DNA from: Rossellomorea sp. SC111
Lineage (GTDB): Bacteria > Bacillota > Bacilli > Bacillales > Bacillaceae_B
Direction of reading: 5' to 3'
Length of the DNA: 64,000 nt
NCBI RefSeq assembly: GCF_024733565.1
Contig: NZ_JANIOC010000015.1
Span: 35,417 to 99,416 of the forward strand
The notes beneath the pieces are model-generated. The model was not told the origin of the DNA. It was given only the letters and a program-made list of their open reading frames with translations, and did not search any database. Below, one piece after another: positions 43,183 to 53,020 of this stretch; the first letter of the stretch is position 1; every line of letters begins with the position of its first letter. The position numbers and the translations under genes were made by a program.

Positions 43183-43201
43183 ATTAACGGGGAGTAATGA
43201 A

Positions 43202-43498
43202 ATGATTATTATACATGCAGAATTTCAAATCAATCCAATGAAAGAACAGGCCTTTTTAGAGGAGATCCGCCCACTTGTCGCTTCATCCAGAGCAGAGGAA
43301 GGCAACATTTCTTATGATTTAATGAAGGATACGGAGAGGGAAAGTGTCTATACAATGGTAGAGGTGTGGAAAGATCCGTCTGCTGTTGAAAGTCATAATA
43401 CGAGCGAACATTTCACTTCATTCGTCGGAAGGGCACCTGAGTATTTATCGGCACCTTTAGACGTGAAAATTTATAATGGAAGTAAAGTAGAAAAATAA
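43202..43498 (+). CDS. Antibiotic biosynthesis monooxygenase (ABM) domain protein
   Basis: 98 residues from ATG 43202 (GGGGAGTAATGA upstream). Small ferredoxin-like ABM fold: IIHAEFQINPMKEQAFLEEI, EEGNISYDLMKDTER, and MVEVWKDPSAVESHNTSEHF. Similar YgiN/YwoF-type proteins oxidise quinols or handle quinone redox. Last gene of the MarR operon. Confidence 0.88.
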   Translation: MIIIHAEFQINPMKEQAFLEEIRPLVASSRAEEGNISYDLMKDTERESVYTMVEVWKDPSAVESHNTSEHFTSFVGRAPEYLSAPLDVKIYNGSKVEK

Positions 43499-43506
43499 TT
43501 GTTTTA

Positions 43507-43541
43507 GAAGCACCCGGTATGAACTGGGTGCTTTTTTTCAT
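43507..43541 (+). terminator. Terminator of the MarR-nitroreductase-ABM operon
   Basis: AAGCACCCGGT and ACTGGGTGCTT arms followed by TTTTTT. Confidence 0.85.
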
Positions 43542-43552
43542 TATTAAAAAAG

Positions 43553-45226
43553 CTAAATCTCAATAATAATCGGCAATAGAACAGGCTTTCTTCTTAACTG
43601 CTTGAATAAAAATTGACCAACGTCTTTTTTGATTGCTTGCTTCATTTCTTTCCAATCCCGTATATTCGCTTCGGTCAACTCATCAACTACTTTTTTCACT
43701 AAATGATTAATCTCTTTAAGAAGTTCCTCTGAATCACGTACAAATACAAATCCTCTTGAAATCGTATCGGGACCTGAAATTATCGTATGATCCGATTTAT
43801 TGAGGGTTACGAAGATAATCAGCATCCCATCCTCTGAAAGCTGCTTGCGGTCGCGCAGGACAATGGAACCGATATCCCCGACACTCAAGCCGTCCACATA
43901 GGTATCACCTGCCGGATGAGATCGGGTTTGACGAGCGATGGAATTCTTAATATCAACGGCTTCACCGTTTTTGATAAGAAACGTATTCCCTTTCTCCACT
44001 CCCACCGATTCTGCCAGTAAACGGTGATGGTGAAGCATTCGATATTCACCATGAATGGGGATAAAGTAAGTTGGTTTCATCAATGTCAGCATGAGTTTTA
44101 AGTCTTCTTGATAGCCATGGCCAGAAACATGCATTCCTGTTGAACTTCCACTTCCATAAATGACGTAGGCACCAAGCTTGAAGAGGTTATCGATGATGCG
44201 GGATACGTCTTTTTCGTTACCAGGTATGGGGGAAGCAGCGAGAATGACCGTATCACCTTGATAAATGGTTACACCCCGGAAGTTACCACCGGATAACCGG
44301 CCGAGGGCAGCCATGGCCTCCCCTTGACTTCCCGTACATAAAATGGTTACTTTCTCTGGAGGCAGTGCATCGATTTCACCTGGATCAATCAGCATTCCCT
44401 CGGGAACTTTCAAATACCCTCGGTCCATCGCGACAGACACTACATTGATCATGCTGCGACCTAATAGCGCCAGCTTCCGATTCGTCTTGATGGAAGAGTC
44501 CACCACTTGCTGTACACGATTCACATTGGAAGCAAAAGTGGAGACAAAGATCTTGCCACTCGCTTTAAAAAATGCTTCATCCATATGGTTGCCTACCATT
44601 TGTTCGGAAGGCGTCAGCCCGCTCCTTTCTGCATTCGTGCTTTCAGAAAGCAGTACAAGGACACCTTCTTCGCCAATTCGTGCCATCTTATGAATATCTG
44701 CATATTGGTGATTGGCAGGGGTCAAGTCAAATTTAAAATCGCCTGTATGTACGACATTCCCTTCTGGTGTATGAAAGACAATTCCCAGACAATCGGGGAT
44801 GCTGTGACTGACCTTGAAGAAGGATACGCCGATTGAGCCCAAATGGATTGAACTCTCAGAATCAATCGTGAAAAGTTTCGTATCCCGGAGGAGTTTATGT
44901 TCCTCTAACTTTAATTCAATTAACCCCAGTGTAAAATGAGTAGCATAAATAGGGACGTTGATTTTTTTGAGAAGATAGGGAATCCCTCCAATATGATCCT
45001 CGTGACCATGCGTGACAATGAGTCCCCGTATTTTATCTTTATTCTTCTCAAGATACGACACATCTGGAATGATTAAATCGATTCCCAAAAGACTTTCATC
45101 TGGGAATTTCCCCCCGCAATCAATGATGACGATATCGTCACCATATTTGATGACATACATGTTTTTTCCGATTTCATTCAGTCCACCCAGTGCAAAAATG
45201 GTCAAAGCGTGTTCATTAGTTTCCAA
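43553..45226 (-). CDS. Ribonuclease J paralogue
   Basis: 557 residues from TTG 45226, behind GGAGGG on the minus strand (the frame reaches 45241). The beta-CASP metallo-beta-lactamase layout is complete: HGHEDH at 73-78, SHSIPD, HTGDFKFD, beta-CASP motif SESTNAERSG, ASPIPGNE, HVSGHG and IHGEYRM, with the C-terminal domain ending RKPVLLPIIIEI. RNase J is a 5'-3' exonuclease and endonuclease in mRNA decay and rRNA processing. It differs clearly from both B. subtilis J1 and J2 as I recall them (YGSGSSTGMHVSGH insert), suggesting a third paralogue. It stands alone, unlike rnjA (with rpoY) and rnjB. Confidence 0.88.
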   Translation of the reverse strand: METNEHALTIFALGGLNEIGKNMYVIKYGDDIVIIDCGGKFPDESLLGIDLIIPDVSYLEKNKDKIRGLIVTHGHEDHIGGIPYLLKKINVPIYATHFTLGLIELKLEEHKLLRDTKLFTIDSESSIHLGSIGVSFFKVSHSIPDCLGIVFHTPEGNVVHTGDFKFDLTPANHQYADIHKMARIGEEGVLVLLSESTNAERSGLTPSEQMVGNHMDEAFFKASGKIFVSTFASNVNRVQQVVDSSIKTNRKLALLGRSMINVVSVAMDRGYLKVPEGMLIDPGEIDALPPEKVTILCTGSQGEAMAALGRLSGGNFRGVTIYQGDTVILAASPIPGNEKDVSRIIDNLFKLGAYVIYGSGSSTGMHVSGHGYQEDLKLMLTLMKPTYFIPIHGEYRMLHHHRLLAESVGVEKGNTFLIKNGEAVDIKNSIARQTRSHPAGDTYVDGLSVGDIGSIVLRDRKQLSEDGMLIIFVTLNKSDHTIISGPDTISRGFVFVRDSEELLKEINHLVKKVVDELTEANIRDWKEMKQAIKKDVGQFLFKQLRRKPVLLPIIIEI

Positions 45227-45409
45227 GAAAGAACCCTCCAAGACAAGTTTTTCTTACTATTCCCGACTGAGATTGTTTCAATTAGAGAATTCAGTTTCCA
45301 ATTGATTTAAAAATGCCTGTCTATCAATCAGACTTATTATATGGAAGGGAATTACTGTATCTTCCTAGAAGTAGATACAGGGAAACTATTCTCACAAAGG
45401 AGATTATCT

Positions 45410-46288
45410 ATGGCAGTTAAATTGTTTGTTGATTCAAAAAACACATTAGGAGAGAGCCCCTGTTGGGATACCAATAGGAATGTACTATATTGGGTGGATA
45501 TCATGGAGAAACAAATCTTACAATTTAACCCAATGGATGCAACATTACATTCCTTTAAAGTGGATCAATTTGTCGGCTGTCTTTCTCTGACAGACAGGGG
45601 ACGATTGATCCTTGGTCTTCAACAAGGTATATATTTTTTTAACTGGGAGTCGGGTCTTCTAGAGAAAGTAGGTGACCCTGAAAGCCATTTGGAAGAAAAT
45701 CGATTCAATGATGGGAAATGCGATCCTGCAGGAAGGTTTTGGGCAGGAACGACGGATACAACAGGGGGTATAAGCGAGAAGGGTGCTCTATATTCTTTAG
45801 ACTTACCTTTACATATATCGAAAAAGATTGAAAACGTGGGAACTTCTAACGGTCTGGCTTGGTCACCGTGCAACCGATTTATGTATTTCATCGATACTCC
45901 TACGAAGCAAGTCGTTCGATATCAATATGATGTAACTACGGGTCATATTAAACGCCCGGAGGTGGTAATACACTTTCCTGAAGGTGCAGGGTTTCCGGAT
46001 GGCATGACTATCGATGAGGATGGAATGCTTTGGATTGCCCATTGGGGTGGAAACGGGATATCGAGATGGAATCCCCATAACGGGAAACAGCTTGAATTCA
46101 TAGCGGTCCCCGCTGTGAATGTAACGTCCTGTGCGTTCGGTGGACCAGAACTAAATGACTTACACATTACCACAGCAAGGACGAGAATGACAGAGGAACA
46201 ATTGAATGAATATCCACTTGCGGGTGGGGTGTTCACCTTAAAGACAAATATTAGAGGAATAGAGAATTTTGTTTTTAAAGAAGAATGA
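45410..46288 (+). CDS. SMP-30/gluconolactonase family hydrolase
   Basis: 292 residues from ATG 45410 (AAAGGAG, 8-base spacing). Six-bladed propeller with metal ligands in LGESPCWD near 14, NRFNDGKCDPAGRFWAGT near 98, GTSNGLAWSP near 145 and PDGMTIDEDG near 196. Such enzymes open sugar lactones such as gluconolactone. Faces away from the RNase J gene. Confidence 0.88.
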   Translation: MAVKLFVDSKNTLGESPCWDTNRNVLYWVDIMEKQILQFNPMDATLHSFKVDQFVGCLSLTDRGRLILGLQQGIYFFNWESGLLEKVGDPESHLEENRFNDGKCDPAGRFWAGTTDTTGGISEKGALYSLDLPLHISKKIENVGTSNGLAWSPCNRFMYFIDTPTKQVVRYQYDVTTGHIKRPEVVIHFPEGAGFPDGMTIDEDGMLWIAHWGGNGISRWNPHNGKQLEFIAVPAVNVTSCAFGGPELNDLHITTARTRMTEEQLNEYPLAGGVFTLKTNIRGIENFVFKEE

Positions 46289-46400
46289 AATAGTCCCAAA
46301 ATTGACAGGTGAAATTGTTGAATTAAAAAAGATTCATTATTCTGATATGGAAAATCATGCTATAATGACGAGAGAATTTTTATAAGGAGTGAATAGGATA

Positions 46401-47057
46401 TTGTCAACCAATACTTGGACACAAGTCGATCAATATTATGCTGGTAAACTACAAAAACCGGATCCCATTATGGAGGCTGTCCTGAAAGAAAATAGTGAAG
46501 CCGGACTTCCTGCAATCGATGTTTCTCCGAATCAGGGGAAATTCCTTTCCTTACTTGCTCAGCTAAAAGGGGCAAAAAGCATTTTAGAAATAGGAACCCT
46601 GGGCGGGTACAGCACGATTTGGCTTGCCAGGGCCCTGCCGGAAGATGGACATCTTGTCACCCTTGAGTTCAGTGAAAAGCATGCGAAGGTCGCGGCCCAA
46701 AATATTCGCAATGCTGGCGTAGATGAAAGGGTCGAAATCAAGGTAGGTGCTGCTCTTGATACACTGCCGTCTCTCGAAGGTACATTTGATTTCATATTCA
46801 TAGACGCCGACAAACAAAACAATGCCAATTATTTAAAGTGGGCACTTCAACTGGCACAGCCTGGTGCGGTCATCATTACGGATAATGTGGTTCGTGGAGG
46901 AAGGGTGATTGACGAACACAGTGAAGATGAAAGCATTCAAGGTGTGAGAACATTTGCCGAGATGCTATCTCAAGAGGACAGAATCGATTCAACAGTGGTT
47001 CAGACAGTTGGATCGAAGGGTTATGATGGATTTGTAATCGGAATAGTGAAAAAATAA
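46401..47057 (+). CDS. O-methyltransferase, family 3 (catechol-OMT-like, class I SAM)
   Basis: 218 residues from TTG 46401; GTG 46389 is in frame but is part of the AAGGAG site. SAM motif ILEIGTLGGYSTIWLARALP near 60, FDFIFIDADKQNNANYL near 130 with the metal-binding aspartate, and ITDNVVRGGRV near 160. Related enzymes methylate catechols or tRNA (TrmR). Substrate unknown. Confidence 0.88.
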   Translation: MSTNTWTQVDQYYAGKLQKPDPIMEAVLKENSEAGLPAIDVSPNQGKFLSLLAQLKGAKSILEIGTLGGYSTIWLARALPEDGHLVTLEFSEKHAKVAAQNIRNAGVDERVEIKVGAALDTLPSLEGTFDFIFIDADKQNNANYLKWALQLAQPGAVIITDNVVRGGRVIDEHSEDESIQGVRTFAEMLSQEDRIDSTVVQTVGSKGYDGFVIGIVKK

Positions 47058-47127
47058 TAAAGATTTCTATTGTAATGATCACCTTTTTTCTGTAAAATTA
47101 ATGAAAATTCTAAATCCTACATGTCAT

Positions 47128-47350
47128 GATAGGACTCAGTAGTGACTTATCTCCCTGTCTTAGAGAACTGATGGTTGGTGGAAATCAGTACACAGATAAG
47201 CGCGAATTACCTCCTTGAACATTCTTTGTGAAAACAACAGTAGCAGAGAACGGCCGGTCCGTTATCCGAATCGAGTGGAAGAGAGATCTTCAATGAGGGT
47301 GGTACCGCGTAAACCACGTCCCTTCAATTAGGGGGCGTGGTTTTTTGTTT
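47128..47350 (+). promoter_or_regulatory. T-box riboswitch, tyrosine (TAC specifier)
   Basis: Stem I with GGTTGGTGGAA at the distal loop, specifier TAC in CGAATTACCTCC (~47203-47214), T-box GAGGGTGGTACCGCG (47295-47309), and terminator with ACCACGTCCC and GGGGGCGTGGT arms ending TTTTTTG. Controls the TyrRS gene 130 bases downstream. Confidence 0.93.
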
Positions 47351-47477
47351 ATGATAATGGAAGAGGGTAAACCAGGTAATTTGTCGGCGACATTTTCGTT
47401 TTAATGGCGAAATCCAAAATATAAAGTAGAAATCCAAAAATCTGCATGTTTCGACCATCAATCAAGGAGGAAAGATC

Positions 47478-48734
47478 ATGGATCACAAATGGGAATCACT
47501 TTCAAAAGTTCAACAGCTTGAAGTCGAAAGGCAGCTCCTACAATATAAAAATGGAGTGCATGAGATCATTCCGGAAGCAGAGTTGAAACACAAACTGGTG
47601 AAATCAATATCGACCGGAATTCCTTTAAAAATCAAGCTGGGGCTGGATCCAACTGCTCCAGATGTTCATGTCGGTCATACTGTTGTACTGAATAAATTAA
47701 GACAGTTTCAGGAAAACGGTCATATGGTACAGCTGATAATCGGGGATTTCACGGGTAAAATCGGTGATCCCACAGGGAAGTCTGTTGCAAGGAAACAGCT
47801 GACGGATGAAGAAGTGAAAAGAAATGCCCAGACATATTTTGAACAATTCGGAAAGGTCCTGGAGAAGGGAAAAGTTGAGCTGCACTACAATTCAAGCTGG
47901 CTATCCTCCTTGAACCTTGAAGATGTGATGCACTTATCTTCAAAGATCACAGTCGCGCGGTTGATTGAGAGAAACGATTTCTCCAAACGATTATCAGAAA
48001 AGAAACCGATTTCTCTTCACGAGCTGTTCTACCCTTTGATGCAGGGATATGATTCCGTCGCCCTTGAAAGCGATGTGGAGCTTGGTGGCACGGACCAACA
48101 ATTCAATGTCCTGATGGGGAGACATCTGCAGGAACATTACAACAAGGAAAAACAAGTGGTCATATTACTGCCGTTACTTGAAGGACTTGACGGTGTCGAT
48201 AAAATGTCAAAATCGAAACATAATTACATCGGAATTGATGAAGAACCCAATCAAATGTTTGGGAAGACGATGTCGATACCTGATGAGTTGATAACAAAAT
48301 ACTTCAATTTGATCACCGATTTATCCCTAGAAGAAAAGGAGAGGTTAGCTCTTGAAATAGAAAAGGGTACCCTTCACCCGAAGGATGCCAAAGTTCTGTT
48401 AGGAAAAACGATTGTCAGGATGTATCACGGAAAAGTAGCAGCGGAACAGGCTGAGAACCAGTTCAAGGAGGTCTTTCAGAAGGGGGCACTTCCTGAAGAT
48501 ATTCCTGAGGAAGAGTGGACAGGAGAAGAGAACATTTCGATAGTCGATCTACTTGTAGCCCTAAACATGCAAAGCTCTAAGAGTGAGGCACGCCGGATGA
48601 TCCTGAATGGAGGCATCAGGATCAATTCAGAAAAGGTTCTGGATGTGCAGTCTAACGTGGAGATTAACGATGGGATGGTTTTGCAGGTAGGGAAGAGGAA
48701 GTTCATAAGGGTAAGAGTTCAAAACAAAATGTAA
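47478..48734 (+). CDS. tyrS: Tyrosyl-tRNA synthetase (TyrZ-like)
   Basis: 418-residue class I synthetase charging tRNA-Tyr. HIGH-type motif HVGH in [14 protein letters not shown] near 55, KMSKS in [14 protein letters not shown] near 240, and a C-terminal S4 domain ([21 protein letters not shown] near 365). By sequence it resembles B. subtilis TyrZ more than TyrS, so another TyrRS may exist elsewhere. ATG 47478 behind AAGGAGG. Induced by tyrosine-tRNA starvation through the T-box. Confidence 0.93.
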   Translation: MDHKWESLSKVQQLEVERQLLQYKNGVHEIIPEAELKHKLVKSISTGIPLKIKLGLDPTAPDVHVGHTVVLNKLRQFQENGHMVQLIIGDFTGKIGDPTGKSVARKQLTDEEVKRNAQTYFEQFGKVLEKGKVELHYNSSWLSSLNLEDVMHLSSKITVARLIERNDFSKRLSEKKPISLHELFYPLMQGYDSVALESDVELGGTDQQFNVLMGRHLQEHYNKEKQVVILLPLLEGLDGVDKMSKSKHNYIGIDEEPNQMFGKTMSIPDELITKYFNLITDLSLEEKERLALEIEKGTLHPKDAKVLLGKTIVRMYHGKVAAEQAENQFKEVFQKGALPEDIPEEEWTGEENISIVDLLVALNMQSSKSEARRMILNGGIRINSEKVLDVQSNVEINDGMVLQVGKRKFIRVRVQNKM

Positions 48735-48854
48735 GATTGAAATAATCAGACCCAGCTGGAAACATGGTCATGGGGAGTAAGATAGGGACTCTTCATGACT
48801 AATCAGTTATGCTATAATTTTCCACATAGACAAATAATAGAATGGGTGTTTAAG

Positions 48855-49859
48855 ATGAACGAATTACATAACATGATCATAGAACATGCAAAAACAGAGC
48901 ATTTTTCTGGGACGGTTTTGGTAAAGAGAGGCGGTGAGAGCCTCTTAGAATCGGCATTTGGGTTTGCCGATCGCAGTGAAGGAAGAGAAAACACCCCAGA
49001 TACACGATTTGGAATTGCATCTGGGTGTAAATTGTTTACTGCTGTTGCCATCTGTCAACTTATAGAAAAGGGAGAAGTTTCATTTCATACGCCCATAAAA
49101 GAATATTTTGAAGGCACATTCCCACTTTTTGATGAGAGTGTGACTATCCATCATTTACTTACCCACACCTCGGGAATTCCAGATTATTTTGATGAGGAAG
49201 TGATGGACGATTTTGAAGATTTATGGAAGCAGACCCCAATGTATTTAATGAGAAAAGGGGAAGATTTTCTTCCTTTATTTCAAAATGGCCATATGAAGTT
49301 TTCTCCCGGTGAAAGGTTTCATTATAACAACGCCGGATACATCATTCTGGGGTTGGTGATCGAGAAGCTTACAGGGATGACGGTACAAGAGTACATCAAA
49401 AAGCATATCTTTGAACCTGCGAATATGAGCGCTTCTGGGTATTTTCGACTGGATCGATTACCTGAGTATACGGCTTACGGGTACATTGATGAGCCAGATC
49501 GCTCATGGAGAACCAATATGTATTCCATACCCATACAGGGTGGGGCGGACGGCGGGGCATATGTTACAGGTCCTGATATGCTTTCATTTTGGGAAGCTCT
49601 TTTAACAAATAAGTTCCTTAATGAAGAGAGTACAAGGCTCATTTCACAACCCCATGTTAAAGTCAAAGAAGGAGTGAACTATGGGTATGGAATGTGGTTG
49701 AATCCACCCTATAAGCATCACGTGATGGGGTATGATCCCGGGGTGAGCTTCCATTCTGCCTATTATCCGGAAGAGAATATAAAGACTGTTATCCTTTCAA
49801 ACGAAAGCTCAGGTGCTTTCGCAGTAATGAAATTGATAGAAAGTTATTTCAAAAGATAA
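48855..49859 (+). CDS. Serine hydrolase, beta-lactamase (class C/PBP4*-like) family
   Basis: 334 residues from ATG 48855. Ser-x-x-Lys in GIASGCKLFTA near 62 and the Tyr-x-Asn-type motif YNNAGYIILG near 160; LLTHTSGIPDYFD is the typical HTSG region. No signal peptide, so probably cytosolic; such proteins are peptidases or esterases, rarely true beta-lactamases. The next gene begins 14 bases later. Confidence 0.88.
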   Translation: MNELHNMIIEHAKTEHFSGTVLVKRGGESLLESAFGFADRSEGRENTPDTRFGIASGCKLFTAVAICQLIEKGEVSFHTPIKEYFEGTFPLFDESVTIHHLLTHTSGIPDYFDEEVMDDFEDLWKQTPMYLMRKGEDFLPLFQNGHMKFSPGERFHYNNAGYIILGLVIEKLTGMTVQEYIKKHIFEPANMSASGYFRLDRLPEYTAYGYIDEPDRSWRTNMYSIPIQGGADGGAYVTGPDMLSFWEALLTNKFLNEESTRLISQPHVKVKEGVNYGYGMWLNPPYKHHVMGYDPGVSFHSAYYPEENIKTVILSNESSGAFAVMKLIESYFKR

Positions 49860-49873
49860 AAAGGGGAACCTCA

Positions 49874-50842
49874 ATGGGTACTGTTAAAATAGAAAAGGCT
49901 AATATAGAAGATGCTTTCATCCTTACCGGACTAAAAAAGAACGTTTTCGACACGGAAAAAGAGAAATGGCTACGTGGGCAGGCAGATATCGTGGATCATA
50001 ATATCCAGCCACCAGGCTACGATTCAATCGAAAAGACTAGATACATGATCAGGGAATTGAATTATTTTAATATCCTCTATGAAGGATTGCTTGTAGGGGG
50101 ATTGATTCTAACAGTGGTCGGCAAACGCCACGGAAGAGTCGACCGGATATTCGTTGATCCCTTATATCAAGGAAAGGGAATCGGCTCTAAGGTAATGAGA
50201 TTAATGGAATGTGAGTATCCCGAAGTGATGACATGGGAGCTTGAGACCTCAAGTCGACAGCTGGATAATCATTATTTTTATGAGAAAATGGGTTATAAAA
50301 AAATCTTCGAATCGGATGATGAATTCTGCTATGAGAAAAAATTGAAAGAAGAGTCTATTGTTGATTGGGAGTCAAGGGAGATTACCATTCATGGTGATAC
50401 ATTAAAAGACGGAGACCTTTCTGAACTACAGGTGGAATACAGCAACCTGAAAAACATCGATTTCTATGGAATCAATGGAAGCTACTCCACTTTCAGCAAC
50501 AGCAACCTGAGTGGCGTTCAGTTTAACAATTGCAAACTCAGTGAATCCCGCTTTCAAAATATCAATCTACAAAAAGCGTTGATCGCAGACCTAGATTTGT
50601 CCCAAAGTGAAATGGGACATGTCACTTTGGGTGGCTTACATGTTCATGACACAAACCTCGGTGAAAAAAATGAGCCGATCATGTTTGAACGAAGCGACTT
50701 TCATGGTAGTAAGTTTGAAAACTGCGACTTGAATCATGTTGAAATCTCAAACAGTAATGTAACAGGTATGAAGATCAATGGCATTTCGGTGGAAGATCTT
50801 ATGGAAGCATACAATTCAGTGCAGGGTAAAAGGGAGGAATAA
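49874..50842 (+). CDS. GNAT acetyltransferase fused to pentapeptide-repeat-like domain
   Basis: 322 residues. Residues ~1-155 are a GNAT (RIFVDPLYQGKGIGSKVMRL near 92, HYFYEKMGYKKIFE near 136). Residues ~165-310 form a repeat domain with A(N/D)LxX-like steps: YSNLKNIDFYGI, SNSNLSGVQFNNCKLSESRF, NLQKALIADLDLS, ERSDFHGSKFENCDLNHVEI. That pattern builds a right-handed beta-helix like that of DNA-mimic pentapeptide proteins. ATG 49874 behind AAAAGGGG. Probably cotranscribed with the serine hydrolase. The role of the fusion is unknown. Confidence 0.8.
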   Translation: MGTVKIEKANIEDAFILTGLKKNVFDTEKEKWLRGQADIVDHNIQPPGYDSIEKTRYMIRELNYFNILYEGLLVGGLILTVVGKRHGRVDRIFVDPLYQGKGIGSKVMRLMECEYPEVMTWELETSSRQLDNHYFYEKMGYKKIFESDDEFCYEKKLKEESIVDWESREITIHGDTLKDGDLSELQVEYSNLKNIDFYGINGSYSTFSNSNLSGVQFNNCKLSESRFQNINLQKALIADLDLSQSEMGHVTLGGLHVHDTNLGEKNEPIMFERSDFHGSKFENCDLNHVEISNSNVTGMKINGISVEDLMEAYNSVQGKREE

Positions 50843-50913
50843 ACTATACAGACACCCATCTTTAAGTCAGTCATATCATATGTATTGACTGAATAAAAGA
50901 GGTGTTACTTAGA

Positions 50914-51828
50914 ATGAACCCATATCAATTTTACCGTCAATTTAAACCGTTTTATCTTGATGGCTATTCCCGGACTCCAGGGAATCAATCTTTGGAGTCG
51001 AATCTTCAAAAAGCCATTAATGGTGAATATAGTGCCATAATCTGTTATGAAAAACTTGCGAAATTGGCACCTACAGAGGATGAAAGACAACGGATACTTG
51101 AAATTCGCAGTGACGAAAAAAGACATTTGAAGTCATTCACTGACATCTATCGAAATTTGACAGGGATGGAGCCTAGCCCTCAATTGCAGGAAGGTTGTCC
51201 AAACTCGTACAAAAAAGGATTGAAATTTGCCTTTCGGGATGAGCAGGAGACGGTGGATTTTTATTATAGTGTTTCTGATGGGGTACAGGATCCCTTCATA
51301 AAGGATACATTTCGTCGGGCAGCTGTTGATGAACAGAATCACGCCGTATGGTTTTTATATTATAAAATGCAGAATAACGGAAGCAGGCGAGCATCAAGAC
51401 AAGTGGATTACGGTGCAAAAGGAGCACTTACTGCATCAACACTTTCCGTTCCCCAGATGCTCAATTATGCCATGCAGGACGAATACCTTGCCCAGGCACG
51501 ATACGATCGGATCTTAGAAAGTTTCGGGAATGTCCGCACTTTTTTACAAGTTAAAGAAGCAGAGTTGCGTCATATTAACGCATTGCAGACTTTGTTCCAA
51601 CGTTACGGATTGCCGCTTCCCGTTGATCAATCACAATCGTATACAACCACACCGGATTCACTAAAAAGTGCCTATGCAGCAGGGGTCCAGGGGGAGATTG
51701 ATAATATTGCTATGTATGATCGGTTTCTGACATTTAATCTTCCTCAAGATGTCAGGAGTGTCTTCACACAATTGAGAAGTGCTTCACAGAACCATTTATC
51801 TGCATTTGAGAGAGGATTAGCAAGATGA
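50914..51828 (+). CDS. Double ferritin-like domain protein (DUF2202-like)
   Basis: 304 residues from ATG 50914 (GAGGTG upstream). Two helical halves each with E...ExxH-type metal ligands: GEYSAIICYEKLAKLAP and DEKRHLKSF (first), DEQNHAVWF, then QDEYLAQARYDRI and EAELRHINALQTLF, and finally QGEIDNIAMYDRFL (second). This suggests two diiron four-helix bundles in one chain, as in rubrerythrin/DUF2202 proteins. Role in iron or peroxide handling is inferred. Monocistronic. Confidence 0.75.
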   Translation: MNPYQFYRQFKPFYLDGYSRTPGNQSLESNLQKAINGEYSAIICYEKLAKLAPTEDERQRILEIRSDEKRHLKSFTDIYRNLTGMEPSPQLQEGCPNSYKKGLKFAFRDEQETVDFYYSVSDGVQDPFIKDTFRRAAVDEQNHAVWFLYYKMQNNGSRRASRQVDYGAKGALTASTLSVPQMLNYAMQDEYLAQARYDRILESFGNVRTFLQVKEAELRHINALQTLFQRYGLPLPVDQSQSYTTTPDSLKSAYAAGVQGEIDNIAMYDRFLTFNLPQDVRSVFTQLRSASQNHLSAFERGLAR

Positions 51829-51883
51829 TAAAGCCCCGATATCTAATAAGTATAAGAAGTACAGTATAACAATGTAAAGAAAT

Positions 51884-51921
51884 AGAAGAGATAGATGAGT
51901 CGCTCATCTATCTCTTCTTTG
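51884..51921. terminator. Bidirectional terminator between the ferritin-like gene and satP
   Basis: AAGAGATAGATGAG and CTCATCTATCTCTT arms around TCG, followed by CTTTG. Confidence 0.82.
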
Positions 51922-51924
51922 TGC

Positions 51925-52542
51925 TTATTTGAAAATCCCGAATGGTTTTCCGACCGGGAGCGTTTCTTTCCCGAAGTGTGTATTCAATACGCTAGCAGCT
52001 GAACCGTAAAAGCTGAAAATGGCAATGAATAATTCAGAGATCGCTGCTAATTTGTGCGTGGCTTCTGGAGCGACTCCCAGTGTAGACAGGGAAAGGCCGA
52101 TGAATAAGAAATCGATCAGGACAAAAATGATGAATAAGACCTTATGAGTCTCCATGGCACCGACTGTCATGAAGATACTGAATATCAGATAGCCGATATA
52201 GGCAATGCCTAGCTGACTTGGATCAACTGCAGCCGCCGCGGCTTCTCCTAAGGCCCCGAATGAAATCAACCAGGAAGTCCCAACCCCCAGCCAGAATAAT
52301 CCGAACGCACCGAATGCCGTCATACCAAATGTATTATTGTGCTTTGCATCTCCAAAGCTTGCCATCAATTGAGCGATGCCTCCGAGGAAAATCGCCCAAG
52401 GCAGGACGAACGACACGCCGTCTGTCCATCCGAGTTTGGCAGAAGAAGCGACGAGTGTGACCATAGCCAGACCGAAAAGTCCAAGTGCAGATGGATCAGC
52501 TGTCGTAATCTGAATCCGTTGAGTGGTTTGTGTGTGATTCAT
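51925..52542 (-). CDS. Acetate/succinate transporter, GPR1/FUN34/YaaH (SatP) family
   Basis: 205 residues with six membrane helices. The family signature appears as DPSALGLFGLAMVTL near 16, followed by FLGGIAQLMASFGDAKHNNTFGMTAFGAFG, a stretch given here only in part (NNTFGMTAFGAFG near 70). Imports acetate or related monocarboxylates with protons. ATG 52542 behind AGGAGG on the minus strand. Confidence 0.9.
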   Translation of the reverse strand: MNHTQTTQRIQITTADPSALGLFGLAMVTLVASSAKLGWTDGVSFVLPWAIFLGGIAQLMASFGDAKHNNTFGMTAFGAFGLFWLGVGTSWLISFGALGEAAAAAVDPSQLGIAYIGYLIFSIFMTVGAMETHKVLFIIFVLIDFLFIGLSLSTLGVAPEATHKLAAISELFIAIFSFYGSAASVLNTHFGKETLPVGKPFGIFK

Positions 52543-52920
52543 GATGATACCTCCTATTAAACATACTTGACTAATTTACATAAAAAAGTGTGGGTATGCA
52601 ATAGAAAATATCATGTAAGCGAAACTTTCATAAATAATCGGTATCTGGCCCTGAAATAGTTATTCGTCGATAAATCCGGAATTTAGTTGATAAAACGAAA
52701 ATATCAACAAAAAATGTATCCTCCATTTTATCCCTCTATCATTAAAAACACCGCACCACCTCAAAACAAAAACTCCCGGATAATCTCTAAAAGATCATCC
52801 AGGATTTCGATTTCCCCTATCAGAATATCCAATTCACAACCAAAAAACGCATGAACTGAGTCAATCTTACATAGATATCAAGTGGGGACAAATTTCTTCT
52901 CTCTGCAGGAGGTGACACTG

Positions 52921-53001
52921 ATGGAACAATATTTCATTTTCATGCTCATTTTTCAAGCCGGCAGTTTCTTCATCTCATTATTGAACCACCTTGATAAGTA
53001 G
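52921..53001 (+). CDS. Putative holin-like/type I toxin peptide (26 residues)
   Basis: MEQYFIFMLIFQAGSFFISL plus LNHLDK, behind a consensus AGGAGGTGA at 52908-52916 with 5-base spacing. One membrane helix ending in a short charged tail is the shape of the Bacillus/Enterococcus type I toxins and the Hol_Tox family (tails like LTYIDK). A strong hairpin terminator follows at 53021-53058. An antisense RNA overlapping the 3' end would be expected but its promoter was not located with confidence. It sits alone in a 660-base gap before the SNF2 gene. Confidence 0.6.
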   Translation: MEQYFIFMLIFQAGSFFISLLNHLDK

Positions 53002-53020
53002 AAAAAGACATGAAGGTATT

